Assembly: GCF_900155885.1 (NCBI RefSeq)
Contig: NZ_FTMB01000013.1
Location: 1 to 64,000, forward strand
Length of the DNA stretch: 64,000 bases
DNA from: Rhizobium sp. RU20A
GTDB lineage: Bacteria > Pseudomonadota > Alphaproteobacteria > Rhizobiales > Rhizobiaceae
Direction: 5' to 3'
Part shown: in pieces, positions 37,635 through 46,549 of the stretch
Numbering within the stretch: the stretch's first letter is position 1
Layout: the number at the start of each line of letters is the position of its first letter
Translations under genes and position numbers: made by a program
The notes under the pieces: generated by a model
The model's database searches: none
The model's input: the letters and a program-made list of their open reading frames with translations, nothing else
What the model was told of the DNA's origin: nothing

Positions 37635-38978
37635 ATGAGCGCTGCAAAGACGGAAATTCTCGATCTGAACCGCTTCGATGCCAGCGCCGTTTCCGGCCTT
37701 TCGCCGGATCTCGCGGCGAAAGTGGCGCGCCGGCAGGCCCATTTCGGCGCCTCTTCCGTCCTCTTCTTCGAGCAGCCGATCGAGATGGTGAAGGCCGAAG
37801 GCGCCTATCTCATCGATGCCGAGGACCGGCGCTACCTTGACGTCTACAACAATGTCCCCTCGGTCGGGCATTGCCATCCGCGCGTGGTGGAGGCGATCGC
37901 CCGGCAGGCGTCGCAGCTCAACATCCACACCCGCTATCTGAACGACGTCGTCGATGCCTATGCCGAAGACCTCCTGTCCCGTTTTCCGGAGGGGCTCGAT
38001 ACGCTGATGATGACCTGCACGGGCAGCGAGAGCAACGATCTCGCCATGCGCCTTGCACGGATCGCGACGGGCGGTGAGGGCTTCATCGTCACCGAAGCCG
38101 CCTACCACGGCAATACGGCGCTGGTGACGGAGATTTCGCCCTCGTCGCTGAGAAGGCGCGACCCCGCGCCCTTCGTTGCCGTCATTCCGGCCCCGGCGGG
38201 GCGGGACGGCCAGGATGTCGCGGACAGTTTCGCCGCCTCCGTCGAAGAGGCCATCGCGGCTCTGAAGGCGCGGGGCGTCACGCTTGCGGCGCTCATCGTC
38301 GACACGATCTTCTCCAGCGACGGCATCTATGCCGATCCGCCGGGTTTCCTGCAAAAGGCGGTGGACGTGGTGCGGCGGGCCGGCGGCGTCTTGATCGCCG
38401 ACGAGGTGCAGCCGGGCTTTGGTCGCACCGGCGGGGACGAGCGGGGGGAGGGGCTCTGGGGCTTCCAGCGCCACGGCGTGGTCCCGGAGATCGTCACCCT
38501 GGGCAAGCCGATGGGCAATGGTTTTCCGATGGGCGGCGTGGTGACGCGGCCGGATGTCGTGGCGCGCTTTTGCGAGGAGACCGGCTATTTCAACACCTTC
38601 GGCGGCAATCCGGTGGCTGCGGCCGCTGGTCACGCGGTCCTCAAAGTGCTGGACGAGGAGGGGCTGGTGGCGCGGGCCCGCAGCGTCGGCGCGCTTTTTC
38701 GCCGCCGGCTGGAGGGGCTCATGGGTGCACGGCCCGAGATCGGTGCGGTGCGCGGCGCGGGCCTGTTTCTCGGCCTCGATTTTACCGAGCCATCAACGGG
38801 GGTCCCGGATGCGGCGTTGGCGCGGGCCGTCATCAACGATCTTCGTGCGCACGGCATTCTCATCGGGGCGGCCGGCAAATATGGCGCCACGCTGAAGATC
38901 CGCCCGCCGCTCTGTTTCTCGAAGGGCGATGTGGACCTCTTCACCGACACGCTCGCCGCGATCCTGGCGCGCCGCTAG
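37635..38978 (+). CDS. Class-III aminotransferase-fold PLP enzyme (phospho-lyase-like)
   Basis: PLP enzyme (447 aa) of the class-III aminotransferase family. Substrate/PLP motifs VYNNVPSVGHCHPRVVEA, TCTGSESNDLAMRLAR, D256 in LIADEVQPGFGRTG and PLP lysine K291 in LGKPMGNGFPMGG. The NNVPSVGHCHP motif and the upstream kinase resemble the ETNPPL/PHYKPL phospho-lyases, which cleave a phosphorylated amino compound rather than transaminate. A true aminotransferase cannot be excluded. Co-transcribed with the kinase. Confidence 0.85.
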   Translation: MSAAKTEILDLNRFDASAVSGLSPDLAAKVARRQAHFGASSVLFFEQPIEMVKAEGAYLIDAEDRRYLDVYNNVPSVGHCHPRVVEAIARQASQLNIHTRYLNDVVDAYAEDLLSRFPEGLDTLMMTCTGSESNDLAMRLARIATGGEGFIVTEAAYHGNTALVTEISPSSLRRRDPAPFVAVIPAPAGRDGQDVADSFAASVEEAIAALKARGVTLAALIVDTIFSSDGIYADPPGFLQKAVDVVRRAGGVLIADEVQPGFGRTGGDERGEGLWGFQRHGVVPEIVTLGKPMGNGFPMGGVVTRPDVVARFCEETGYFNTFGGNPVAAAAGHAVLKVLDEEGLVARARSVGALFRRRLEGLMGARPEIGAVRGAGLFLGLDFTEPSTGVPDAALARAVINDLRAHGILIGAAGKYGATLKIRPPLCFSKGDVDLFTDTLAAILARR

Positions 38979-39095
38979 GGGCCGTGCGCGGGAACCAGGA
39001 TTGCCCGACATGCTCTATCTTATTGTTTTCAAACAATTCGCATGCAAGGCCGCTCGCGTTGTCTTGCCGGCGGTGGTCATCGGGAGCGGTCTCGC

Positions 39096-39857
39096 ATGAA
39101 GAGGCCGAAAAGCCTGCGCCAGCAGCGCATCCTCAGCGACCTCACGCAGACGCCGAGCCTTCGCGTTGCCGATCTGGCGCGCCGGCTCGATGTTTCCACC
39201 GAAACCATTCGCCGCGATCTCGACGAGTTGACAGGGCAGGGGCTGCTCAATCGCACCTATGGCGGCGCGGTACGGTCGCTTTCCACCGAACCTTCCGTCA
39301 GCGAGCGGCATCTGCTCTTTCCGGCCGAGCGTGAACGCATCGCGAAGGCGGCGGTGGAGAGGCTCGCGGGCGCCCGCGTGCTGATGATCGGCTCCGGTGC
39401 GACGACCGTCCACACCGCGCGGTGCGTCGCAGCGAAGATGCGCGACATCACCGTGCTCACCCACTCCTTCGGCGTCGCGACCGTGCTCGCGCTAAATCCG
39501 ACCATCCGCGTCCTGATGCTGCCGGGCGATTATCACGCCGGCGAAGGCGCCACGGTGGGCGCCCAGGCGGTGGCGTTCCTTCAGGGGTTCAACGCCGATG
39601 TTGCCGTTCTCGGCGCCAGCGGCCTTGGCGCCGATGGCCCTTCGGACGCGCTGATCGAGTGCGGCGCCGTCTATACGGCGATGATCGCGCGCGCCGCCCG
39701 CACCCTCGTCGTCGCCGACCATTCAAAGCACGACCTCATCTTTCCCGCCCGTTATGCCCCCTGGAGCGCCATCGGCGACCTCGTCACGGACAGGCAGCCC
39801 GGCGGGCCGCTGGCCGACCAGCTCGTGGTAAACGCCGTGGCCGTTACGCTCGCCTGA
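39096..39857 (+). CDS. DeoR/GlpR-family transcriptional regulator
   Basis: Repressor of 253 aa. N-terminal winged helix RQQRILSDLTQTPSLRVADLARRLDVSTETIRRDL in the DeoR style, TYGGAVR linker, then a phosphosugar-isomerase-like sensor domain (VLMIGSGATTVHTAR, VLGASGLGADG, VVADHSKHD). It lies 117 bases after the PLP enzyme and probably regulates the kinase-lyase pair in response to a phosphorylated metabolite. Confidence 0.9.
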   Translation: MKRPKSLRQQRILSDLTQTPSLRVADLARRLDVSTETIRRDLDELTGQGLLNRTYGGAVRSLSTEPSVSERHLLFPAERERIAKAAVERLAGARVLMIGSGATTVHTARCVAAKMRDITVLTHSFGVATVLALNPTIRVLMLPGDYHAGEGATVGAQAVAFLQGFNADVAVLGASGLGADGPSDALIECGAVYTAMIARAARTLVVADHSKHDLIFPARYAPWSAIGDLVTDRQPGGPLADQLVVNAVAVTLA

Positions 39858-39878
39858 GACGGGCGGTGGAGCCGGATG

Positions 39879-41984
39879 TCAGGCCGAGCGGACCTCGTCC
39901 GTCGCACCGGTCAGGTGTTCGACGAGGGCAGGGAACGCCATGGGCCTGCCGAGCAGATAGCCCTGCAGCAGTTCACATCCGGCGCCGCGGGCGAAGGCGG
40001 CCTGCTCAGCCGTCTCGATCCCCTCGGCGGTAACGGGGATGCCGAGCGCGTTGGCAAGATCGATGGTCGCCCGGACGACGGCGTGTTCGTCGCTGGCAAT
40101 CAGCGAGCGGTCGATCTTGACCTTGTCGAAGGCGAACTGGCGCAGCGTCCCGATGCTGGCATGGCCCGAGCCGAAATCGTCCATGGCAAAGCGCACACCT
40201 TTCGCCCGCAGGGCGGTCATGGACCGGCACGCGCGCTCCGGATGGGAGATGAGGGCACCCTCGGTCACCTCAAGGATCAGCCTTGAGGCGGAAAAGCTGT
40301 GTTTTTCCAGAACCTTTTCGATCTCGAGGGCGAAGCGGGGATTGGCCAGTTGGACGGGCGAGATGTTGACGGAAAGGTCGAGCTCCGGAAACACGGCAAG
40401 CGATATCAGCGCCGCTTCCAGCACGTTCATCGACAGGCGTTCGATCAAGCCTGCCTTTTCGGCAAGCGGAATGAAGACGCAGGGGCTGACCGGGCCCGTC
40501 GCAGGCGACCATCGCGCCAGTGCCTCCACGCCCTTCGTACGTCCGCTCCGCGTGCAGACGAGGGGTTGGAAGACGACGTGGATCTCGTCGCTGTCGATCG
40601 CGGTCCGCAGTTTTTCCTCAAGGGCAAACAGGCTTTTGCGCTGCGCATCGAGCTCCGCCGTGTAGCTCTGTACCTGGCCACGGCCCGCATCCTTGGCGCA
40701 GTAAAGGGCGAGATCGGCGCGATGCACCGTTTCAAGGGCATCATGCCCGTCCACGACGCCCGCATAGCCGATGCTCGCGCCGATCTCCACATGGTGGCCG
40801 TCGATCAGGAAAGGTTGGGCCAGCACATGGACGATCGTGTTGCCGATGTGTGATGGATCGCGTTCGCCCGCGTGCAGCAGCGCGAATTCATCGCCCCCGA
40901 AACGGCCGATGGCGAAGGCTTCGGATGTGGTCTTGGTGAGCGTCTCGGCGATGGCGCGCAGCAGCCTGTCCCCTGTCGCGTGTCCCCAGACATCGTTGAC
41001 ACCCTTGAAGCCGTCGAGATCGATCAGGTGGAAAATGCTTCCCGCCGGGGCGCGATCGATGGCGGCGATCATGCCGGCCCTGTTGTAGAGCCCCGTGAGG
41101 TGATCATGCGTCGCGTCATGGATGGCCTTGACCGCAAGATCGCTTTCTTTCTTCAGTTCGAAACGGAAGGCGGAGATGACGATCAGGATGAGGGCGAGGA
41201 GCAGGCCGCCGAGGGCGATCAGTGTCGGAAGCGCTGTGTTGTAGACGGCCGTTCCGGGGTCGGTTTTCGGCCAGACAAAGTAACCGAGCGGCTCTCCCTC
41301 GAAATTCGTGATCAGCCGCCATGACTGTCCGGGATCGGGGCTCGCCTGGATTCGCAAGGCGTTGATCTGAAACTCCTCGGCAATCGCGCCGACAAATCCG
41401 GGCGTCAATGTCTTGAAGAAGGTCAGGGTCGTGTGCGCCGTATCCAGATCCGGGTCGTTGACCGGGCGAATGCCGAGCGTTGCCGTCACAACGATCGAGC
41501 CGTCAATCTGATAGAGATCGAACACGGTGCGAATGTTCTCCAGCCGGGAGGCGACAAGCGAGCGCTTGACGATACCGGGACCGAACAGGGCGACGGCGTC
41601 GATCGGCTGGCCTTTCCGGTAGGCCGCGATCTGCGCTCCGTCCGGCCCAAGGACGATGACGCCGTCATAAAGGGGATAATCCGCGCTGACCGCGCCCCAG
41701 TTGTCCTCGATCCAGGCGACGGGATCGCCGGACCGTACAGCTTCATAGGCATCGTCCCAGACGGCATTGTCTCGCACCGTGCCGGCCAGCCGTTTCTTCA
41801 CAGAGGACATGGCGGCCGATACCGCATTCACCAGGCGCCGCTCATCGAGCTCGTTGGTCGCGTCGCGCATCGTCGTGACCGTGCTCAGTGCCAGCGCACC
41901 GATAGCGACAAGCAGGCCGATGACGAGCGTCACCGACAGGGCAAACTTGTACGACATACGCGCAATTTTGAGACGAGCTGCCAC
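39879..41984 (-). CDS. CHASE4-like sensor GGDEF-EAL cyclic-di-GMP enzyme
   Basis: Membrane protein of 701 aa. Transmembrane helix about 15-35, extracytoplasmic sensor about 40-245 with the CHASE4-like VRDNAVWDDAYEAV, second helix about 250-272, GGDEF domain with intact RFGGDEF (363-367) and an EAL domain with EALARW (487-492), EVTEG and MDDFGSGHAS. Both catalytic signatures look complete, so it may make or degrade c-di-GMP. It starts with GTG at 41984; ATG 41957 is an alternative. Convergent with the DeoR gene. Confidence 0.92.
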   Translation of the reverse strand: MAARLKIARMSYKFALSVTLVIGLLVAIGALALSTVTTMRDATNELDERRLVNAVSAAMSSVKKRLAGTVRDNAVWDDAYEAVRSGDPVAWIEDNWGAVSADYPLYDGVIVLGPDGAQIAAYRKGQPIDAVALFGPGIVKRSLVASRLENIRTVFDLYQIDGSIVVTATLGIRPVNDPDLDTAHTTLTFFKTLTPGFVGAIAEEFQINALRIQASPDPGQSWRLITNFEGEPLGYFVWPKTDPGTAVYNTALPTLIALGGLLLALILIVISAFRFELKKESDLAVKAIHDATHDHLTGLYNRAGMIAAIDRAPAGSIFHLIDLDGFKGVNDVWGHATGDRLLRAIAETLTKTTSEAFAIGRFGGDEFALLHAGERDPSHIGNTIVHVLAQPFLIDGHHVEIGASIGYAGVVDGHDALETVHRADLALYCAKDAGRGQVQSYTAELDAQRKSLFALEEKLRTAIDSDEIHVVFQPLVCTRSGRTKGVEALARWSPATGPVSPCVFIPLAEKAGLIERLSMNVLEAALISLAVFPELDLSVNISPVQLANPRFALEIEKVLEKHSFSASRLILEVTEGALISHPERACRSMTALRAKGVRFAMDDFGSGHASIGTLRQFAFDKVKIDRSLIASDEHAVVRATIDLANALGIPVTAEGIETAEQAAFARGAGCELLQGYLLGRPMAFPALVEHLTGATDEVRSA

Positions 41985-42174
41985 CGGCTATCCGCAAAGG
42001 GGGGGAGGGCGACCTCATGTCGTTGCATCGGTGGGTGCGTGATGCACGCCGAAATTTCACGGTGTCACTCCTATCAAAAACCCCTTGCCGTTTCGTTTGA
42101 ACGACCGATCGAAACTTGGGTTCCAATCTTGAGGATTGGTTTACCATGCGGTTTCGCCGGGCCCTGATCCGCGG

Positions 42175-42206
42175 CCTTTGCGGTGGCAGGCTGCCCGCCG
42201 CAAAGG
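42175..42206 (-). terminator. Hairpin downstream of dabA
   Basis: CCTTTGCGGTGG (42175-42186) pairs with CCGCCGCAAAGG (42195-42206), a 12-bp stem with one mismatch and an 8-base loop, about 65 bases after the dabA stop. No clear T-run follows. It would insulate the dab operon from the GGDEF-EAL gene; the remaining bases of the 285-base gap show nothing else. Confidence 0.55.
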
Positions 42207-42269
42207 GTCACTGTCTGCGTTCGATGGTGATCCGGACACAGGCAGTCACGGGATGACCCGCAAGACCGC

Positions 42270-44756
42270 TCACGCGGCTGCGGACGACTTGGCCGCATTT
42301 TCGCGGCCGCCCGACCAGGCGAGATTGCCCCGATAGCGCGAGGCCATGCGGCCCTCATCGTCGAGTGTGACGAGGGACAGCCAGCCATTGTCGAAGAGCG
42401 CGCGCACGGCCGGGTGGCGGGCGAGGATGTCGGTGATCGCCTCCGTGGGTGCCTCGACGACGACGGTCAGCCGCAGCGGTTCGTGAATGAAGGTCTCGCC
42501 GTCATGCACGGATTGCCAGGGCAGGCCAGCCCTGAGATTGCCGCCATTGCCTTCGGCAACGCCGATGCCGCCCACCACATTGTGCAGGAGCTTGTTGCCC
42601 GCGCCGAAGAGGGCAGGGGCGATGGCCGAGCCGAAATATTGCAGGCTGATCCAGCTCGCCACCACCACCGGCGCCGTCAGGATGAGTTCCAGCGTCTTGA
42701 AGCCGGTGTCGCTGCGCCAGTCATAATCATGCAGGAAGGCCTGGCCGGAAAGCGACCGGCCCACTGTCCGGGCGCGCGGCGCGGCGATGAAGGCGCGGCA
42801 GCCGGCAAGGCCGAGTTCGGGGCGCACCTGCGACCAGTCGCGGCTGCGCGCGGCAAGACTTTCCGCCCGCGCGCCGTGAAGGCGAAGGGCGCGTTCAGCC
42901 CGCGCAAGGCACCCGGCCTCGGCCAGCCAGCGGCGCAGCCGCTTGCGGTCGGCCGCATCGATCGGCGTTGTAAGATCCGCGTCGAAGAGCGTCACCTCAT
43001 CGGTCGTCGTGTCGTGCAGGGCGGGAATGAAGACCGTATCGGCAGGGATCTGCGGCCCCTCTTGCCGAAGCGCCGCCCGCACGGCGGGATCATTGAGGAG
43101 GCCGGTAAGCAGCCGGGCATTGACGTCGCCGGCATGGCCGCCGCAGGCGCCGCATTGCAGGGCGCTTGCAAAGGGGTTGTTCGTCACGCTCGCGCCATGG
43201 CCGGCGATCAGCACGTAACGGGCAAACCCTGTCGTCAGCGACATGGCCTTCAGCACCGACCGTGCCATGGCGACACGCGCGGAAACATCCGGCTGCGGCG
43301 CGAGGCGAGGCCGGGCTGGGTCCTTGCTGCCGTGGGCGCTGAAACCGAAGCCGTCGCGCAAAAGCTTGCCGGCATAGACCGGCCCCATTGCCTCGACGAA
43401 GGCGAAAGAGGAAACGGCCGCGAGCTTGAACCGGCCCCAGGCCCGGATGGCACGGGCCCCGAAGCGTGCCTGCCGGTCGGCCTCGGCGCTCTTGTCCTCG
43501 GGGCCATCCACGGCGCTGCAGCTGAAGACGGAGGGCTTCAGGAGAACCGGCAACCGGTGTTCGGCGCAGTCGGAGGCAAAGCCGCGATGCTGCGCACCGA
43601 GACCGAAGAAGCCGGCAAAGCCGAGCGTGCGGATAGCCGGATCGAGGCTTTCCAGCGCGCGGCGAAAGACCTCGGAGCGCACATCGATGCAGAAGGCGGC
43701 CTGCACCATGGGCCGTTCCGATGTCCCCTGTGGCAGGGCCGGTCTCGGAGCGGGTGTGGCGAGCGTTTCGCCGAGCACGCGCTGCGTGGCACGTTCGGCC
43801 GCCGCCTGGAGGACGGCGTCGATGATCATCTCGGCGTCGGGCGCGAGCGGCGCCGTGTGGCTGGTCCGCACCCGCTGCCAGTCACTCCCGACGAGGGGCT
43901 GGTGCTTGAGGAAGAGCGCCTCCTCGAAGACGAGCCGGATGGCCAGAAGCTCGAGCGCCGTCGTATCGCTGCCGCCGCCGACGTCGGCGGTGAACTGCAA
44001 CTGGCGGGCAAATTGCGCCGTGCCGCCGAGGCCAAGCAGCAACTGGTGGAAATAGGTGCCGGGATCGGCCCCGAGCCCAAGCGTCATGGCGGCCCGCGCG
44101 ATGGCGTCCACCGGCGCTTCCGGCGTGGCCGCCACATGGGCGCCGAAGCCGGAAAGGCCGATGATTTCCGGCGTCAAGTCGTGGCTGGCGAAGGCCCGCC
44201 AGGCCGTGTAGAGCCCGCCGCGCCGCGAGGCGGCCCAGAGCGCCTGACCCTCGTCGAAAAAGCCGGCGGCAAAGACGCCGATCCGGTCCGCCACCAGCCC
44301 CGGCCAGTCCTTGCCCGTCGCATGGGCGCAAAGCTCGGCGATGGTCGGCAGGGCTTCGACGGGCGCCGGTTCATGGGCAAGCGCTGCCGTCAGAGCGGCA
44401 AGATCGATGGCCGGATCGAGATCGCGGACGGCCGTCTCGGCGGAGAGCGCCGCAAGAAGATCGGCATCGGTAATCTCGCCCCGCGCGATCCGCTCGGCGT
44501 AATGGCTGCGGGGCAGGGCGAGGCGGACGCCGCTGATGCGGGCAAGCCGCGCCGCCGCCATTTCCAGCCGTTCACCGCTCTGGCCGAGGAAAGGATTGAC
44601 GGCGACGGTCGCGGTGAGGGGAAAGGCGGGCGGAATGGCTCTCACCGCAGCGTCGGCCGCCTTCGCAAGCGCTTCGCCGTGCAGGGGCTCGACATGCAGG
44701 GCGGCGACGGAGCGTGCATCCACCGACCGGGTCTGAGGGGAGATCGTCTTGGTCAT
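42270..44756 (-). CDS. dabA: DabA subunit of the inorganic-carbon (CO2/bicarbonate) accumulating complex
   Basis: Large zinc protein (828 aa, DUF2309) with a beta-carbonic-anhydrase-like site; with DabB it hydrates CO2 to bicarbonate in an energy-coupled, one-way manner. The expected zinc-site residues are present: C356 and D358 in AFCIDVRSE, and H520 and C535 in GHGASVTNNPFASALQCGACGG. It follows dabB by 4 bases. No carboxysome or Rubisco gene is in the window, so it likely feeds bicarbonate to anaplerotic carboxylases. Confidence 0.94.
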   Translation of the reverse strand: MTKTISPQTRSVDARSVAALHVEPLHGEALAKAADAAVRAIPPAFPLTATVAVNPFLGQSGERLEMAAARLARISGVRLALPRSHYAERIARGEITDADLLAALSAETAVRDLDPAIDLAALTAALAHEPAPVEALPTIAELCAHATGKDWPGLVADRIGVFAAGFFDEGQALWAASRRGGLYTAWRAFASHDLTPEIIGLSGFGAHVAATPEAPVDAIARAAMTLGLGADPGTYFHQLLLGLGGTAQFARQLQFTADVGGGSDTTALELLAIRLVFEEALFLKHQPLVGSDWQRVRTSHTAPLAPDAEMIIDAVLQAAAERATQRVLGETLATPAPRPALPQGTSERPMVQAAFCIDVRSEVFRRALESLDPAIRTLGFAGFFGLGAQHRGFASDCAEHRLPVLLKPSVFSCSAVDGPEDKSAEADRQARFGARAIRAWGRFKLAAVSSFAFVEAMGPVYAGKLLRDGFGFSAHGSKDPARPRLAPQPDVSARVAMARSVLKAMSLTTGFARYVLIAGHGASVTNNPFASALQCGACGGHAGDVNARLLTGLLNDPAVRAALRQEGPQIPADTVFIPALHDTTTDEVTLFDADLTTPIDAADRKRLRRWLAEAGCLARAERALRLHGARAESLAARSRDWSQVRPELGLAGCRAFIAAPRARTVGRSLSGQAFLHDYDWRSDTGFKTLELILTAPVVVASWISLQYFGSAIAPALFGAGNKLLHNVVGGIGVAEGNGGNLRAGLPWQSVHDGETFIHEPLRLTVVVEAPTEAITDILARHPAVRALFDNGWLSLVTLDDEGRMASRYRGNLAWSGGRENAAKSSAAA

Positions 44757-44760
44757 CGCA

Positions 44761-46425
44761 TCACTCCTTGATGGCGGCGGGGGTAGGGGGGGTAATCGAC
44801 GGGCAAAGCCCGGTTTTTTTATCTGTCGACCAGCCGCCGATCAGCCGGTCGAAGAGCGCATTGACGTAAAGCCCGTTGGCGAGGTGTACGCGCAGGCCCG
44901 CCGCTGCGGGGTGGTAGGCCCAGAGCGGGAAGAGCGACTGGGCGACGGCCACGGCGCCGAAGGTGACGACCGCCAGCAGCATCAGCGTCCATTCGAGCGG
45001 CCCCGGCGCCGGCGTTGCCGGAAGCGTGCCGGTCAGAAGCCAGTCGGCGAGGCGCTGCAGGGCGAAATAGGCCGTGGCGGCCGAGACGGCGTAGAGCGCG
45101 GTGCGCCAGGTCAGCGCCCTGGGCGCGGCATCGGCAAGGCCCTGCGCGATGAGGTAGGCTACGCCGAATATCAGGATGGCGCCAAGCGCCAGCGCCTGCG
45201 GCGGCTTGTCCGCAAAGCCGAAGAGGAGGCCGATCACCGCATAGATGGCGAGTGCCAGCAGGAAGGCGCGGCCGACCGCCCGCGCGTCGGGGATCGCCAC
45301 CGGCCCCGGCCGACGGATGGCCGCCACCGTTTCCACGGCGGAGCCGGAGGAGAGGAAGGCATGGGCCTTGTAGAGCGAGTGGGCCACGATGTGCAGCAGC
45401 GCGATGGGGAAGAGCGCAAGACCGCACTGCAGGATCATGAAGCCCATCTGCGCCACGGTGGACCAGGCGAGCGAGGACTTGACCGCCGACTGGGTGAGCA
45501 TGACGACGCTGCCGAAGAGCGCGGTAAAGCCGCCGACCATGACGAGAACCGCCAGCACCACCGGTGCCTGAAGCATGACATCGGCAAAGCGGATCAGGAG
45601 GAAGCCGCCCGCATTGACGATGCCCGCATGCAGGAGGGCCGAGACCGGGGTCGGGGTTTCCATCACCTCCGTCAGCCAGCCATGGGTCGGAAACTGCGCC
45701 GACTTCAGGAGGGCGGCGAGGGCCAGAAGCGCGGCGGCGAAGGCGGGCAGGGCGCTTTGGGATGCGGCGCTCTCGCCGGCCTGGGCAGCGGCAAGGATTT
45801 GTCCGATGTCGCCCGTGCCGTAGGCGATGGCCAGCAACACGGCCGCGCCGATCAGCGCCGCATCGCCGATGCGCGAGACGATGAACTTCTTGCGGGCAGC
45901 GCGTGCGGCCGCGATCCGTCCGGGATAGAAGAGCAGCAACTGGTGCAGAAGCAGGCTGGTGACGATCCAGGCCGCAACGAGCTGCAGCAGCGTGCCGGCC
46001 TGCACCAGCATCAGAACGGCAGCCAGGGTTGCCGTCATGAAGCCGGTGAAGGGCCCCTGCCGCGGCTCGCCATCCAGAAACGTGCCGGCGTAGCGCAGCA
46101 CCAGCCAGCCGATGAAGGAGACGAGCAGCATCAGGATGAGGCTGACGAGATCGAGCCGGGGGGCGAAGGCGACGAGACCATAGCCGAGCGCCGGTCCGGT
46201 GCCCGGCCCGTAGGCCGCCAGAACGAGGGCGGAGAGGAGGGCGACGAGCATGGCGCCGAGCGCGCTGGCTTCGGCGACCTGCACCGCCCGACGCGGGCGA
46301 AGGCCGGGCGCCTTGAATGCGTAAAGGGATGCGAAGGCCAGCGCGAGCGGCGCCAGCAGCGGCAGGGCGCGCGCCAGCGAGATGAGATGCGGGGCAAGAT
46401 CTGGCAGCGTAAAAGGTGGGATCAT
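44761..46425 (-). CDS. dabB: DabB membrane subunit of the inorganic-carbon complex
   Basis: NuoL/MrpA-like proton-antiporter-fold protein (554 aa, about 13-14 helices) that supplies the energy coupling for DabA. The proton-channel helices carry the conserved lysine and histidines in LLKSAQFPTHGWLTEVMETPTPVSALLHAG and the HSLYKAHAF motif. Direct pairing with DUF2309 separates it from respiratory complex I subunits. Divergent from a LysR gene with a 124-base shared region. Confidence 0.92.
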   Translation of the reverse strand: MIPPFTLPDLAPHLISLARALPLLAPLALAFASLYAFKAPGLRPRRAVQVAEASALGAMLVALLSALVLAAYGPGTGPALGYGLVAFAPRLDLVSLILMLLVSFIGWLVLRYAGTFLDGEPRQGPFTGFMTATLAAVLMLVQAGTLLQLVAAWIVTSLLLHQLLLFYPGRIAAARAARKKFIVSRIGDAALIGAAVLLAIAYGTGDIGQILAAAQAGESAASQSALPAFAAALLALAALLKSAQFPTHGWLTEVMETPTPVSALLHAGIVNAGGFLLIRFADVMLQAPVVLAVLVMVGGFTALFGSVVMLTQSAVKSSLAWSTVAQMGFMILQCGLALFPIALLHIVAHSLYKAHAFLSSGSAVETVAAIRRPGPVAIPDARAVGRAFLLALAIYAVIGLLFGFADKPPQALALGAILIFGVAYLIAQGLADAAPRALTWRTALYAVSAATAYFALQRLADWLLTGTLPATPAPGPLEWTLMLLAVVTFGAVAVAQSLFPLWAYHPAAAGLRVHLANGLYVNALFDRLIGGWSTDKKTGLCPSITPPTPAAIKE

Positions 46426-46518
46426 CGAGCGTCTCCGGTCTGGACCGCGTGCCGGAGGGCGATTGCGGCCGTATGGAAGCGCTGATAGCAGCCGGAGGAA
46501 CTCAATAAAAATTCATTG

Positions 46519-46541
46519 TTTATCGAAAATCGTTCTATAAA
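46519..46541. promoter_or_regulatory. Possible LysR-type operator between dabB and lysR
   Basis: An AT-rich imperfect dyad, TTTAT (46519-46523) with ATAAA (46537-46541), lies just upstream of the LysR start in the divergent dabBA/lysR interval. Position and symmetry fit a LysR-type binding site, but it is short and AT-rich. Confidence 0.35.
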
Positions 46542-46549
46542 ATATATGA

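Noticed and set aside
42414-46485. Long plus-strand frames of 785 and 578 codons across dabA and dabB
   Set aside because: No motifs and shadow composition; the minus strand encodes DabA with its zinc residues and DabB with its antiporter helices.
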